Assembly (NCBI RefSeq): GCF_046298265.1 | Contig: NZ_JBKAHK010000006.1 | Coordinates: 248,001 to 312,000 of the forward strand | Source: Gillisia xinjiangensis | GTDB taxonomy: Bacteria; Bacteroidota; Bacteroidia; Flavobacteriales; Flavobacteriaceae | Length of the DNA stretch: 64,000 nucleotides | Direction of reading: 5' to 3' | In this document: positions 52,078 to 63,800 of the stretch, in pieces | Numbering within the stretch: the stretch's first letter is position 1 | How the letters are laid out: the number at the start of each line of letters is the position of its first letter | Program-made: the position numbers and the translations under genes | The notes under the pieces: model-generated | The model's database searches: none | What the model was told of the DNA's origin: nothing | The model's input: only the letters and a program-made list of their open reading frames with translations

Positions 52078-52794
52078 CTAAGTTATTTCAAAATCTTTTT
52101 CTGAAATTTCCTTCTTCTGAAGATCTTCGTAAATCATACTGGTTTTTTCTGAAGTTTTAATTATTTGGGTTATACTTTTAGTCTTTATGAAGCCTCTATC
52201 CATTATAAGGTCGACATTTTTATTACCCACTCCCCCAGAGTGATGGAAATCCCAAAGGCTTTCAGAAGTAAGATTTTTCTTCTGTTGAAATTCTTCAAAC
52301 CAGGCTTCCCTAAGTTTTTTCATTTCTGAAGAATATAAAGGCGAAGAGGACCAGATGTGATTTTTTAACCGAAGCTTTTTTAAGTGGGGTTTAGCTCCAT
52401 CCCACACCAATTCATAAAAATAAAATTCCCGGTTCCAGTCTCCAAGGATCAAAGTGAAGGGCTCAATCCCCTGAAAATTATAGCTGTTTAACTCCACCAG
52501 AGGATCTTTTGCAGCCAAAATATCTTTAACCACCACTCCCCTGCTCACGCGGTATTTTTCGGCTCTAATATGTTTTTGAAAACCACCATTCATAAGGCAA
52601 ACCACCCTTTTATTTGCACTTATTCCTATCCAGGTTCCACCGGCGACGGCATCTTTAGGAAAAAGCAACCGGCTGTTTTTTACGGTATAAAAATTTGGGG
52701 ATAAGGTTTCCCTTCCCGGCGCTTCATCCCTGTTGGAGGTTAAAACAAAACCGGGATTTTCATCAGAATTAAAAACAAGACTTATAGTGCACAT
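52078..52794 (-). CDS. TANGO2/NRDE-family protein
   Basis: A 238-residue protein of the NRDE (transport and Golgi organisation 2) family. It starts MCTISLVFN, with the conserved Cys2 expected of the Ntn-hydrolase-like fold, then SNRDEAPGRETL (the NRDE motif), GGTWIGISANKRVVCLMNGG and WSSSPLYSSEMKKLREAWF. The frame is open far upstream (to 53238), but that part runs into the pruA gene and is not family-like. Eukaryotic TANGO2 is linked to haem and lipid handling; the bacterial role is unknown. It is divergent from pruA. Confidence 0.87.
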   Translation of the reverse strand: MCTISLVFNSDENPGFVLTSNRDEAPGRETLSPNFYTVKNSRLLFPKDAVAGGTWIGISANKRVVCLMNGGFQKHIRAEKYRVSRGVVVKDILAAKDPLVELNSYNFQGIEPFTLILGDWNREFYFYELVWDGAKPHLKKLRLKNHIWSSSPLYSSEMKKLREAWFEEFQQKKNLTSESLWDFHHSGGVGNKNVDLIMDRGFIKTKSITQIIKTSEKTSMIYEDLQKKEISEKDFEIT

Positions 52795-52932
52795 AAAAAC
52801 AAACCTAAAGAATTCTGAATTTACAAAATTAATTAGGTTTAGGTAAATCCTTATATGGTGAACAGATAAAAACCCTTTAATTTTTTTATCTTTAGCGACC
52901 AGAAATAAAAACATAAAAAAGACAAAAATATT

Positions 52933-54561
52933 ATGGGAAAAGGATTTTTTCAAGTTCCAACGGCAGTGAATGAACCAATTAAAACATACGCTCCTGGAAC
53001 TCCAGAACGGGAAGAAGTATTGCTTACCTACAAGGACATGTATAACACCAAAATGGAAGTTCCGCTTTATATAGGTTCCGAAGAGATAAAAACAGGCGAT
53101 ACGGAGACTATGCATCCCCCACATGACCATAAGCATAACCTTGGAATTTATCATACTGCAAAAAAGAAACATATCACCCAGGCTATTTCCACGGCGCTTG
53201 AAGCGAGAACCGCCTGGGCAGATCTTGAATGGGAACAACGTGCAGCTATTTTCCTGAAAGCAGCCGATCTTATAGCCGGACCATACCGGGCCCGAATCAA
53301 TGCAGCTACCATGATAGCTCAGTCCAAAAATATTTTTCAGGCTGAAATCGATTCCGCTTGTGAACTTATAGATTTCCTCAGATTCAATGTAGAATATATG
53401 GCAGAAATTTATGAAGACCAGCCAGAATCCTCTGAAGGGGTTTGGAATAGATTGGAATACCGTCCCCTGGAAGGATTTGTGTATGCAATCACTCCGTTCA
53501 ACTTCACTGCAATCGCCGGAAATTTGCCATCCAGTGCAGCTTTAATGGGAAATACAGTTATATGGAAACCAAGTGACAGCCAGGTATATTCTGCCCAGGT
53601 GGTTATGGAAGTGTTTAAAGAAGCGGGAGTGCCGGATGGAGTTATAAATATGGTGATGGGAGATCCTGTAATGATTACGGATACAATTCTTGCAAGTCCG
53701 GATTTTGCCGGAATTCACTTCACCGGAAGCACAAATGTCTTCAAAGGAATTTGGGCAAAAATCGGTCAAAACATACACACCTATAAAACCTATCCCAGGA
53801 TCGTGGGAGAAACCGGCGGAAAGGATTTCATAGTAGCTCACCCAAGCGCTGTTGCAAAACAGGTTGCCACCGCTATTACCAGGGGAGCATTTGAATTTCA
53901 GGGACAAAAATGCAGCGCAGCTTCACGGGGTTATATCCCTAAAAGCTTGTGGCCTGCAGTAAAGAATTTCATCATTGAAGATGTAAATTCATTTAAAATG
54001 GGCTCCCCGGAAGATATGAGCAATTTCATTACCGCTGTTATTCACGAAGGTTCTTTTGATAAACTGGCCGGATTTATAGATAGGGCTAAAAAAGATAAAG
54101 ATGCTGAAATAATCGTTGGTGGGAATTATGACAAATCTAAAGGTTACTTTATAGAACCAACAGTTATTTTAACTACCAATCCTAAATATGCCACCATGGA
54201 AACCGAATTATTCGGACCCGTGATGACTATTTATGTATATGACGATAAAAAATGGGAAGAAACCTTAAAACTGGTAGATGAAACCAGTATCTACGGGTTA
54301 ACCGGAGCTATTCTTTCTACAGACAGATATGCTGCAACACAGGCAACAAAAGCCCTTCAGAATGCTGCCGGAAACTTTTATATCAACGATAAATGTACAG
54401 GAGCCGTTGTTGGTCAGCAACCATTTGGAGGAGCGAGAGCCAGTGGAACCAACGATAAAGCAGGTTCTAAACTCAATTTACTGCGATGGATCTCGCCAAG
54501 ACTTATAAAGGAAACTTTTGTTCCTGCAACCAATTACAGATACCCATTTATGGGCGAGTAG
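52933..54561 (+). CDS. pruA: 1-pyrroline-5-carboxylate dehydrogenase
   Basis: A 542-residue aldehyde dehydrogenase that oxidises glutamate semialdehyde to glutamate in proline breakdown. NAD-binding FTGSTNVFKGIW, the catalytic glutamate in VGETGGKDF and the nucleophile Cys327 in GQKCSAASR are present; the C-terminal QQPFGGARASGTNDKAG is diagnostic. It is a stand-alone enzyme; no proline dehydrogenase domain is fused. A near-consensus -7 box (TATCTTTA, 52887-52894) precedes it, and a strong terminator follows. Confidence 0.96.
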   Translation: MGKGFFQVPTAVNEPIKTYAPGTPEREEVLLTYKDMYNTKMEVPLYIGSEEIKTGDTETMHPPHDHKHNLGIYHTAKKKHITQAISTALEARTAWADLEWEQRAAIFLKAADLIAGPYRARINAATMIAQSKNIFQAEIDSACELIDFLRFNVEYMAEIYEDQPESSEGVWNRLEYRPLEGFVYAITPFNFTAIAGNLPSSAALMGNTVIWKPSDSQVYSAQVVMEVFKEAGVPDGVINMVMGDPVMITDTILASPDFAGIHFTGSTNVFKGIWAKIGQNIHTYKTYPRIVGETGGKDFIVAHPSAVAKQVATAITRGAFEFQGQKCSAASRGYIPKSLWPAVKNFIIEDVNSFKMGSPEDMSNFITAVIHEGSFDKLAGFIDRAKKDKDAEIIVGGNYDKSKGYFIEPTVILTTNPKYATMETELFGPVMTIYVYDDKKWEETLKLVDETSIYGLTGAILSTDRYAATQATKALQNAAGNFYINDKCTGAVVGQQPFGGARASGTNDKAGSKLNLLRWISPRLIKETFVPATNYRYPFMGE

Positions 54562-54581
54562 ATTTTTAAATATAACCAGTT

Positions 54582-54618
54582 AAAAAACCCACAAACTGAA
54601 AAGTTTGTGGGTTTTTTT
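54582..54618 (+). terminator. Intrinsic terminator after pruA
   Basis: AAAAAACCCACAAACT pairs with AGTTTGTGGGTTTTTT around a GAAA loop. The rest of the gap to the giant gene (54619-54875) is AT-rich; I see no gene or clear consensus promoter in it. Confidence 0.93.
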
Positions 54619-54875
54619 ATAGACACACTTCAAATTTACTACAGGGAACCTAAAATTGTAGGGTAAAACTTCTCACTTTTTTAAATATCCCGTTAATTCA
54701 TCGTTCAGGTCGCTCTTTTAACGATTATTAATACCCTTCGCCGAAAAGGCAGGGTTTTAATTTTAAATCGTTGTATCTTAGATCGTTAACAAGCTTTCCC
54801 CAAAAGTTTCATTTCAATTTAAACGTCTTCAATTCTCCCCCTTACATTAATTGAAAACTCCTAAATAATATTATC

Positions 54876-57800
54876 ATGGAGAAAAAATTACTTTGTATAC
54901 TATTTATATTTTCGCTATTTTTTCTAAATCCCGTGGAGGGGTTTGGGCAGGCTTGTCCTTCGACTGTTAGTATTTCTGCTGATACAGGAAATACAATTTG
55001 CGCAGGGACTCCGGTGACTTTTACTGCAAATGCTAATGGAGGAACAGGAACCTTCACTTATCAGTGGAAGATTGACGGAGTAAATGCAGGGACTAATAGC
55101 AATACGTTTCCTTCTTCAAGTTTGAATAACGGCGATAAGGTAACAGTTACTGTTACTTCTTCTGATGACACCACCTGCAGCACAACAAGTAGTAATTACA
55201 CTATGACCGTGAATACCAATAAAACTCCCACAGTCACTATTGCTGCCAGTAAAACTTCTATTTGCCCTGGAGAAAGTATAACATTTACCGCGTCAAACAC
55301 CAATGGAGGAACAAGTCCCCAGTACGCTTGGTATATTAATTCGAGTAGTCCGGTTGTAAAAACCGGAGCATTGGCTACTTTTTCTGCCTCTGATTTTGTC
55401 GAAGGTAACAATACAGTTCGTGTTGTTTTAACAAGTAATATTAATTGTGCGGATCCATCAACAGCTGAGGCGACATCGGCGACTTTCGAATTGAAACCTG
55501 ATGCCACTATTAGCACTCCGGCAAACCATGATCAACCGGTTTGTATTAATAAACCCCTTCAAAATATTGTATTTGATTTAGGTGGCGGAGCAACAAATGC
55601 TACAGTTACCGGATTACCACCAGGAGTTACAGGATCTTTAAGTGGCGGAAATTATGTGTTGAGCGGTTCACCTACTGCTAATGGAGTTTTTTCTTATACT
55701 GTCTTAACTACAGGCTCCTGTGCTCAGAAAACAGCAACAGGAACAATTACTGTGAATCCTGATGCGACTATCGCTTTAACATCAGGAAATAATACTCAGA
55801 CAGTATGTGCTGCCGGAGGAGTTGCAGACGGAAGTATTAGTCCAATAACTTATTCAATAGGTCAAACCGGAACTGGTGGTTTTATAACAGGGTTACCTTC
55901 TGGAATAACAGGATCATTTAGTAACGGAGTTTTTACTATTCAGGGTTCAACTTCAGAAACGGGAACTCACAATTATTCGGTAAATGCAACTGGGACTTGC
56001 GGTGATTCTGCTCCTCTGACAGGATCTATAATTATTACCGAAAATAAAAATCCCTCTGTAACAATTTCTTCTAATGATGCAGATAATTCTATATGTGCAG
56101 AAACCTCAGTGAGCTTTAACGCAACTCCTACCAACGGAGGTACTAATCCTACATATCAATGGAAAGTTAACGGAACCAATGTTGGAACCAACAGCTCAAC
56201 ATTTACAACAACTGCATTAACCGACGGGCAGATAATTACTGTTGAAATGAGCAGCAGTGAAACCTGTTTAATTACTGCAACAGCCACCAGTAATGCTATC
56301 ACTACAACAGTTAATCCAAACCTAACACCGGAAGTTACAATTGTAACGAGCGACAGTGATATTTGTCCTACGGACCCGGTAACTTTTACAGCTACTCCGG
56401 TCAATGAAGGAACTAATCCTTCTTACCAATGGAAAATAGGTAATACTAATGTTGGTGCCAACAGTCCAACATTTACCACTTCAACCTTAATGGATGGACA
56501 GGTAGTAACAGTTACAATGACTTCAAGTGAGACTTGTCTCGCTACTATCACTGCAACAAGTAATTCAATTGAAACAAACGTTAATCCTGATTTAATACCA
56601 TCTGTAACAATTTCTTCTAATGATAATAATAACATTCTGTGCTCTGGTAGCAGCATAACTTTTACAGCCACTTCTGTAAATGGTGGAGGAACTCCTTCCT
56701 ATCAATGGAAGGCAGATAACAATAATGTTGGTACAAACAATTCAACTTTCACTACTTCATCTTTGACTAATGGTCAGGTCGTAACAGTTGTAATAACAGC
56801 TTCAAATGATATTTGTCTGGGGGATGTCATATCTGCAAAAAGTAATGAAATCCCGGTTCAGGTGGACAACTTTATAACAAGTGAAACGCCTCAATGGGAT
56901 AATTCCAATCCTGCCCATAACCCAACAGCAATATGTCCTTCAGTTTCCGGCTTAAAATATAAAGTTGGATCAATTACGGGAGCAACCTCATATGATTGGA
57001 CCTTACCTTCAGGTTGGTCGATTACTAATGGCCAAGGATCTAATGAAATAACAGTTACAGCTAGCGTAAATGCCAGTGCAGGAAATATTACCGTTAATGG
57101 AAGATCAGAATGCGGCACTACTCAGTCTATCAGCCTTCCGGTCACTACCGGTACAGCTGCCCACGTTGGTGCCGGGCCAGACCAAACTGTTTGCCCGGGA
57201 ACTATAGAAATAAATCTTGATGGTGAGATTGGTGGTGTGATCACACAAAAAAAAGATTGGAATTGGAGTGATAACGGGGCCGGAGGTACATTTAAAAATA
57301 ATCAGGGAAGTGATTTAAAAGGAATTTACACTATACCTTCATCTTTAAGGAATGGGGGAACAGTAACCATTAGGATTCAATCTGTTAAACCCGCGGGTAG
57401 TTGTGACATCAAAACAGATGAAATGATTATTACAATTCAATCTGCTGCTGCTATTACAGATCCCACTAACAAAAATCAGACGGTTTGTATCAATTCTGAG
57501 ATTACATCTATCCCCTTTACCATAACAGGTGCAGGCACGGGCGCAACTGCAACCGGACTTCCCGCCGGAGTTTCCGGAAATTATGAAAACGGAGTATTTA
57601 CGTTAAGCGGCACTCCTACTGAATCCGGAACTTTTAATTATACAGTTACAACTACAGGAAATTGTACTAACGCAACAAGAACCGGAGCACTTACGGTAAA
57701 TCCAAGACCTACCTTTACACAACCGGGGGAGGTATTTGTTTGTGCGGGTGCCCAAACATCTACAATAAGTTTTGGAGGTAGCAGTGTTTCCGGAACTACC

Positions 57801-60800
57801 TACCAATGGACTAATGACAACATTTCCATTGGCCTGGCCGATTCAGGAAACGGAGACATAAATGGATTTGCTGCTGTAAATAATACTAACGAACCAGTTG
57901 TTGCTAATATAATTGTTACTCCAACTGCAAATAATTGTGAAGGGCCAACTCAGGAATTTCAAATTACGGTATATCCTACAGCTACTTTTACTACACCTGC
58001 AGATCTTACCGTTTGTAATGGAGAAAACCTCGAGAATATTGTTTTTGGCGGCAGCAATATTTCAGGGACAACCTACAAATGGAGCAATTCTAATACTTCC
58101 ATTGGCTTAGCTGCTGAAGGAACCGGAAATATTTCTACCTTTTCTGTTACAAACACCACAACTGAACCAATAGAAGCTACTATAACAGTAACTCCTATTG
58201 CTAATGGTTGTGACGGAACCCCGGAGGAATTTACAATTACAGTTAATCCTACTCCTGCTTTTACTGCACCAGAAAATATAGTAGTTTGTAATGAGGAAAC
58301 ATTGGCTCAGCTGGATTTTTCCGGGGCAACAGTTACCGGAACCACTTTCAGCTGGACAAATACTAATACAGCCATAGGACTTGCTGCAAGCGGGACAGGT
58401 AATCTTCCTTCTTTTACTGCCGATAATAATGGGAATGAGCCAATTTCCGCAACTATATCAGTAATCCCCGGGGCTAATGGGTGTGATGGAGAACCTGTAA
58501 CCTTTGAAATTATTGTTAACCCGGCATCCACTGTAAATACCATTGAGGATGTCATAGTTTGTAACGGCGAGGATTTTTCTGAAATTGTCCTTTCTTCTAA
58601 TGTAAACGGAACCTCCTATTCCTGGACCAATTCCAACACGGCAATAGGTTTGGCTGAAACTGGTATGGGGAACATTCCGGCATTTTCTGCTCAAAATAGT
58701 ACAGAAGTGGCAATTAATGCTACAATTACCGTAATACCTACAGCTAACGATTGTGAAGGCACTCCATATACATTTGACATTACAGTAAATCCAAGTGCAA
58801 TTGCTGAAGCAGGACCGGACCAAACAATTTGTTCAAATGGGGTAGGTACTATGGCAGCTACTTTGGGCGGTGGTGCTTCAGAAGGAATTTGGACCACAAA
58901 TGGATCCGGTACTTTTAATAACAACTCTATTAATTCTGAATATACTCCAAGCGATTCCGATGTCTTAAATGGTTCAGTAATTCTAACTTTCACTTCCAAT
59001 AATCCGGATGGCCCTTGTGGCACCGCATCAGATACTATGGAATTATTTATTAATGAAGAGGTGTTAATCACTACCCAACCTGAAAATATAGGGATTTGTT
59101 CTACAGAACCTTCAGAACTTACTATTATTGCCAGTGGTGACAATCTTTCTTACCAATGGAAAAGGACTGATGGGGCTATTATTACTAATTCAAATGGAAT
59201 TTACTCTTCAACACTTTCTTTTAATAACACAACCTCGACCCATGCAGGTGAATACTACGTTGTTGTTAGAGGAGAAGATGTATGTAATGATGAAGATAAT
59301 CCTGTTGAGTCAGCAAGAGTGACTATTAATGTGGATGAAAATATTATTATAGACGAACCCTCAGCAGAAGTTCCGATCTGCGGGGATGGATTTTCGGAAG
59401 CCACAATGAAATTCATTGCCCATGCCGGTAATTCTCCTCTTGCTTTTGCCTGGTATAAGGATGGTGTTCCAGTTGATGCCACCGACTCTAAAATTACCAT
59501 CAATGAAGCTGTATTAAATTCTGAAGGAAAATATGAAGGTAGTTTGCAAATCACGGGAGTAACAGTAGACTACAATGGGGATTACTATGTGGAAATTACC
59601 GGACCCGAGGAATTCACCTGTTCTACAGCAGTTACAAATCCATTCCAGTTACGACTTAATGACATGCCCGCGTTACCGGAAGTAGAGGACTTAGTTGTTT
59701 GCCAAAATGAAATTCCGGAAGCCTTTACTGTTAATCTGGGCACCAACCTTAAATGGTACCTTAATGAAAACGATGAAAATTTTATTGCTAATGATGCAGG
59801 TCAACCTACTGCGCCAATTCCGGCAACAAATACACCGGGTGATTTTTATTACTGGGTAACTCAACAACCTGAAGCTTGTGAAAGTGAGAAAGTACAGGTA
59901 AAGGTTACTGTAAAAGAAAAACCATCTGTTCCTGCCCTTACATCAGAAGAAGCGGTAATTGAATATTGCTTAGGGGAAATTGCTGTACTTCTGACTGCAA
60001 CCGGTAACTCAAATACCATTTTAAATTGGTATGATTCGGAAACAGGAGAAGCTTTAACTTCTGCTCCTCAACCCAATACAGAAAATCCTGGCGTAACTAC
60101 CTATTGGGTAAGCCAAACTCCTAATAACGGATTAGGTTGTGAAAGTGACCGTGCATCAATAACAGTGACTGTATATTCTTTACCTGAAGTAACCGCTTCA
60201 GTAGAAGAAAACATTATTTGCTTTGGAAGTCCTGCTGAGTTAACAGCTACCGGAGGTGTTACTTACACCTGGTATAATGGCGAGGAAGTGATCGGTAACG
60301 AAGCTTCCATTTCACATATTCCTACCGAAGCAGGTGATTATACTTTCAATGTTTTTGTAACAGATGCGAATGGTTGTGAAAATACAGCTGAAGTAACTGT
60401 AAAAGTAGATGAAACTACTATAGCCGGGACCATTTCAGGTCAGGAAAGTGTTTGTATTAGCTCCCCTTCCGGTTCTTTTATTCTTGAAGGGAATACAGGA
60501 GAAATTCAACACTGGGAATCATCGACGGATGGTGGAACCAACTGGAGCGAAATTACCAACACTTCAGCAACCCTTGATTTTGCTGATCTTGCAACAAATA
60601 CCATCTTTCGTGCTATAGTGAAAAATGGAGTTTGCGAGGAAATGGCCTCTAACCAAGTTGAAGTTACAATAGATCCACTTCCGGTTGGAGGAGATTTAGC
60701 TTTTGCTGGTAATGGCAGAGTATTTACCATTTGTGAGAATGCTACCGGAAATTATGCGGTGGATTTAAATTTAACAGGAACCGTTGGCGATGTTGTAAGA

Positions 60801-63800
60801 TGGGGATACAGAAGTTGGGATGCTACTGGTTATACTACATTAACTATAGGAGGGGAAGTGTTTACCGGTAATACATTGACAGCTGTGCAGATCCAGACTT
60901 TAGGATTCAATGAAACTACAGTATTCCAGGTAGAAGTTAGCAGTGGTGCCTGTGTTGCCCCTGCTTTATCTAAAACCGCTATTTTAAGTGTAATACCTTC
61001 AGACATAAAACCCAGTCCCGTAACGGTAGAACCTGGAGTGGTTTGTTTGGGAGAAGAAGTTACTTTAAGTTCTGAGACTGGATATGAAAATGGAGGCACC
61101 TTCCTAGATCAGGGAGCTTTTGACAATGCTTCTATAACCAACCACGGATGGAGAATAAGAAGAGAGGGAATTTCCGGAGATCTTGGCTTTGATACAGATG
61201 CGAACAATACCGAATTTGACAGATGGAAACGAGCCACTCCTCGTGCTTTTACTACCGCTTCCGTAAATTCTCCTTTTAGTACCTCAGGTGTTGTTTTTGA
61301 TACCGGAATTGAAGATGGAAATAAAGGTTTTGGCCTCATCTCTGGAAATTATAGATCTACAATGGAAACTCCTATATTCACCATAGGGTCAACGGATCAG
61401 GCTATCTTAACTTTTGACCAGGCATATGTTCTGACGCCGGGGTCATCCCTACAAGTTGAAATTTCTACAGATGGCGGTAATACTTATACAACCTTATATA
61501 TTCGAGAGGTACCTGCAAATGCTACACAAGGTATTGCGAGTGGCAATACTACAAGTTTTGGAACAGGAACTATAGATTCTCATCCCGAAAATAAAATTTT
61601 AATTGACCTGGGAGATTATATGGGACGCCCTAACTTAAGAATACGGTTTAATTATTCCGGTGCAAGGCCTGGTGATATTTGGGCGGTTGACAACATTGAC
61701 ATACCTGAAGGTCCAAATGGAATTACAATGGAATGGCGTGACTATACAGATCCCGCATTTCCCGACGGCATTCTCATAGGTACTAATAATTCTGAAAATT
61801 ATACACCCATTGAAATTGGATTAAACACTTTTGAGGTAAAAACTAAATTAGTTTATAACTCCAGCGGGGATGCTTGTGAGGTCGCCGAAAATGCACAGCG
61901 AATTGAAGTATTTGTATTCGATAAATATACCACAAGCGTAACTGCCTCGTATGGAACTTGTGGTAATTTTAATGTTCAACTTACTGCTAATGTTTTGGAT
62001 GGAAAGGGTGAGCCTGTTACTAGTTTTCCTACCCCTGATGGATATATTGGTAAATGGATAATAGATGGAGGTACTTTAGTAGATTCAGATCCAGATGATG
62101 GCATAGATGCAATAAATGATCCTAACGCTATTTTATCTGCCCCAGGAACAGGTTCTTATACCGTATCCTGGATACTGGAACCCACGGAATTAGATGAAAA
62201 TGGTGATCTATACATAAATCCGGAAGCTTGTCCTCCGATAGTAACCCCTTTAGATGTAGTTATTGAAGGATGTATAGCATTAGATTTTGATGGCTTCAAT
62301 GATTATGTTGATTTAGGAACAAATTATACAGGAAGTAATTATAGTATAGAAGCATGGATCAGACCTTTTGACAGAGAACTTGAAGAAAGTGGGTTAACTG
62401 ATGCATCTTCAGGAACAATTATTTCCGGTCCTGGGTTTGAAATTAAAATGGAAGACTTACCAGCCACTATATCACCTAATAGTAGATGGTATCATATTGC
62501 GTATACTAGTGACGATAAATTATACATTGATGGATTTCTACAAAGTTCCAATTCTATAACCGGGGCTGGAGGAAGCAAGACCTTAATAGGGGCTCGCTGG
62601 AATTCCTCTGAAAAAGAAGCAGAAAATCATTTTTCCGGTTGGATTGAAGAGGTACGGATTTGGAATGGTGCAATTACAGAAAAAAACATACAATTTACCA
62701 TGAACCAACGCCTTAAGGGCATGGGAAATATTGGTGTGGTAGTAGATATGGACCATCCGGATGCACCTGATTATGCCAATCTTTCTGGATATTACCAATT
62801 AATATCTGCAATTCCTGATCCTGAAGGACTTGTCACTTATGACGATACTTTAAAACCAATTAATGGTTTCACTATTGATCTTGCTATAACAGCTGTTCCT
62901 GGTAGATTAATAAATATGTCCACCAACCAGCAAAATACAGCGCCGCTTCCTTATTTCTCAGGTAGCAATAATTCCTGGGATATCGCGACAACCTGGGCAC
63001 GGCCAGATGTTTGGAAAATCCCTAATACCGGTGGTATTGACTGGAATATTGTGAAGACTTCTCACAACATAACTGCAGATAGAGCTATAACTGTGTTGGG
63101 ATTAATATCAGAGGTAAATACTTTAGATATGTTAGGAACCATTCCGACAGCAGAGTCTCACTTAGGAGTAGGAACCGGTAATGCCCTCACAATTTCGCAT
63201 TATCTGCGTTTGGATGGGATTATTGACCTTAACGGTGAATCTCAATTGTTACAACCTGAATTAAGTATTGTTGATGAAGCCAGCTCCGGTTATCTAGACC
63301 GCGACCAACAAGGTAAGAGAAACAGTTTTATTTATAATTACTGGTCTTCGCCGGTAAGTATTTCCGGAACTAACACCGCCAATAATGGAGGGTATTCTGT
63401 TGGAGGTGTACTACTTGACGGAACAAACCCGGCAGCTCCGGATGGAATAAACTTCCAGGATTATCACGGAGCTGCAGATGGAACCCGCCAGTCCCCGATT
63501 ATAGTAAGTACTTACTGGCTATGGGGGTACTCACCTGCTGCAGCAAATATCTATGCAGAATGGGACCACATTCTTGAAAATGGTACTTTAAAAACCGGGG
63601 AAGGTTTTACTATGAAGGGTACAGCGGGAGATGCTGCATTAAATGACGGGCAAAATTATACCTTTAGAGGAAAACCTCATAATGGTGATATAACCCTAAC
63701 AATGGGAGGTAACCAAAACTATTTGATTGGAAATCCATATCCCTCTGCTATTGATGCAGATCAGTTTATTCAGGATTATGGAACGGCTGCAAACCCCGTT

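Noticed and set aside
52795..53238. N-terminal extension of the TANGO2/NRDE frame
   Set aside because: It overlaps pruA on the other strand, has no family similarity, and the family needs Cys at position 2, given by the start at 52794.
55196..58790. CRISPR-like or tandem DNA repeat array
   Set aside because: The periodicity is of about 273 bases, in frame and diverged at base level; it is a protein repeat and no short direct repeats with spacers are present.
55196..61339. Many minus-strand frames of 70-150 residues opposite the giant gene
   Set aside because: They mirror the Thr/Ser/Val-rich repeats of the sense strand, which give few antisense stops, and their repeat pattern follows the sense repeats.
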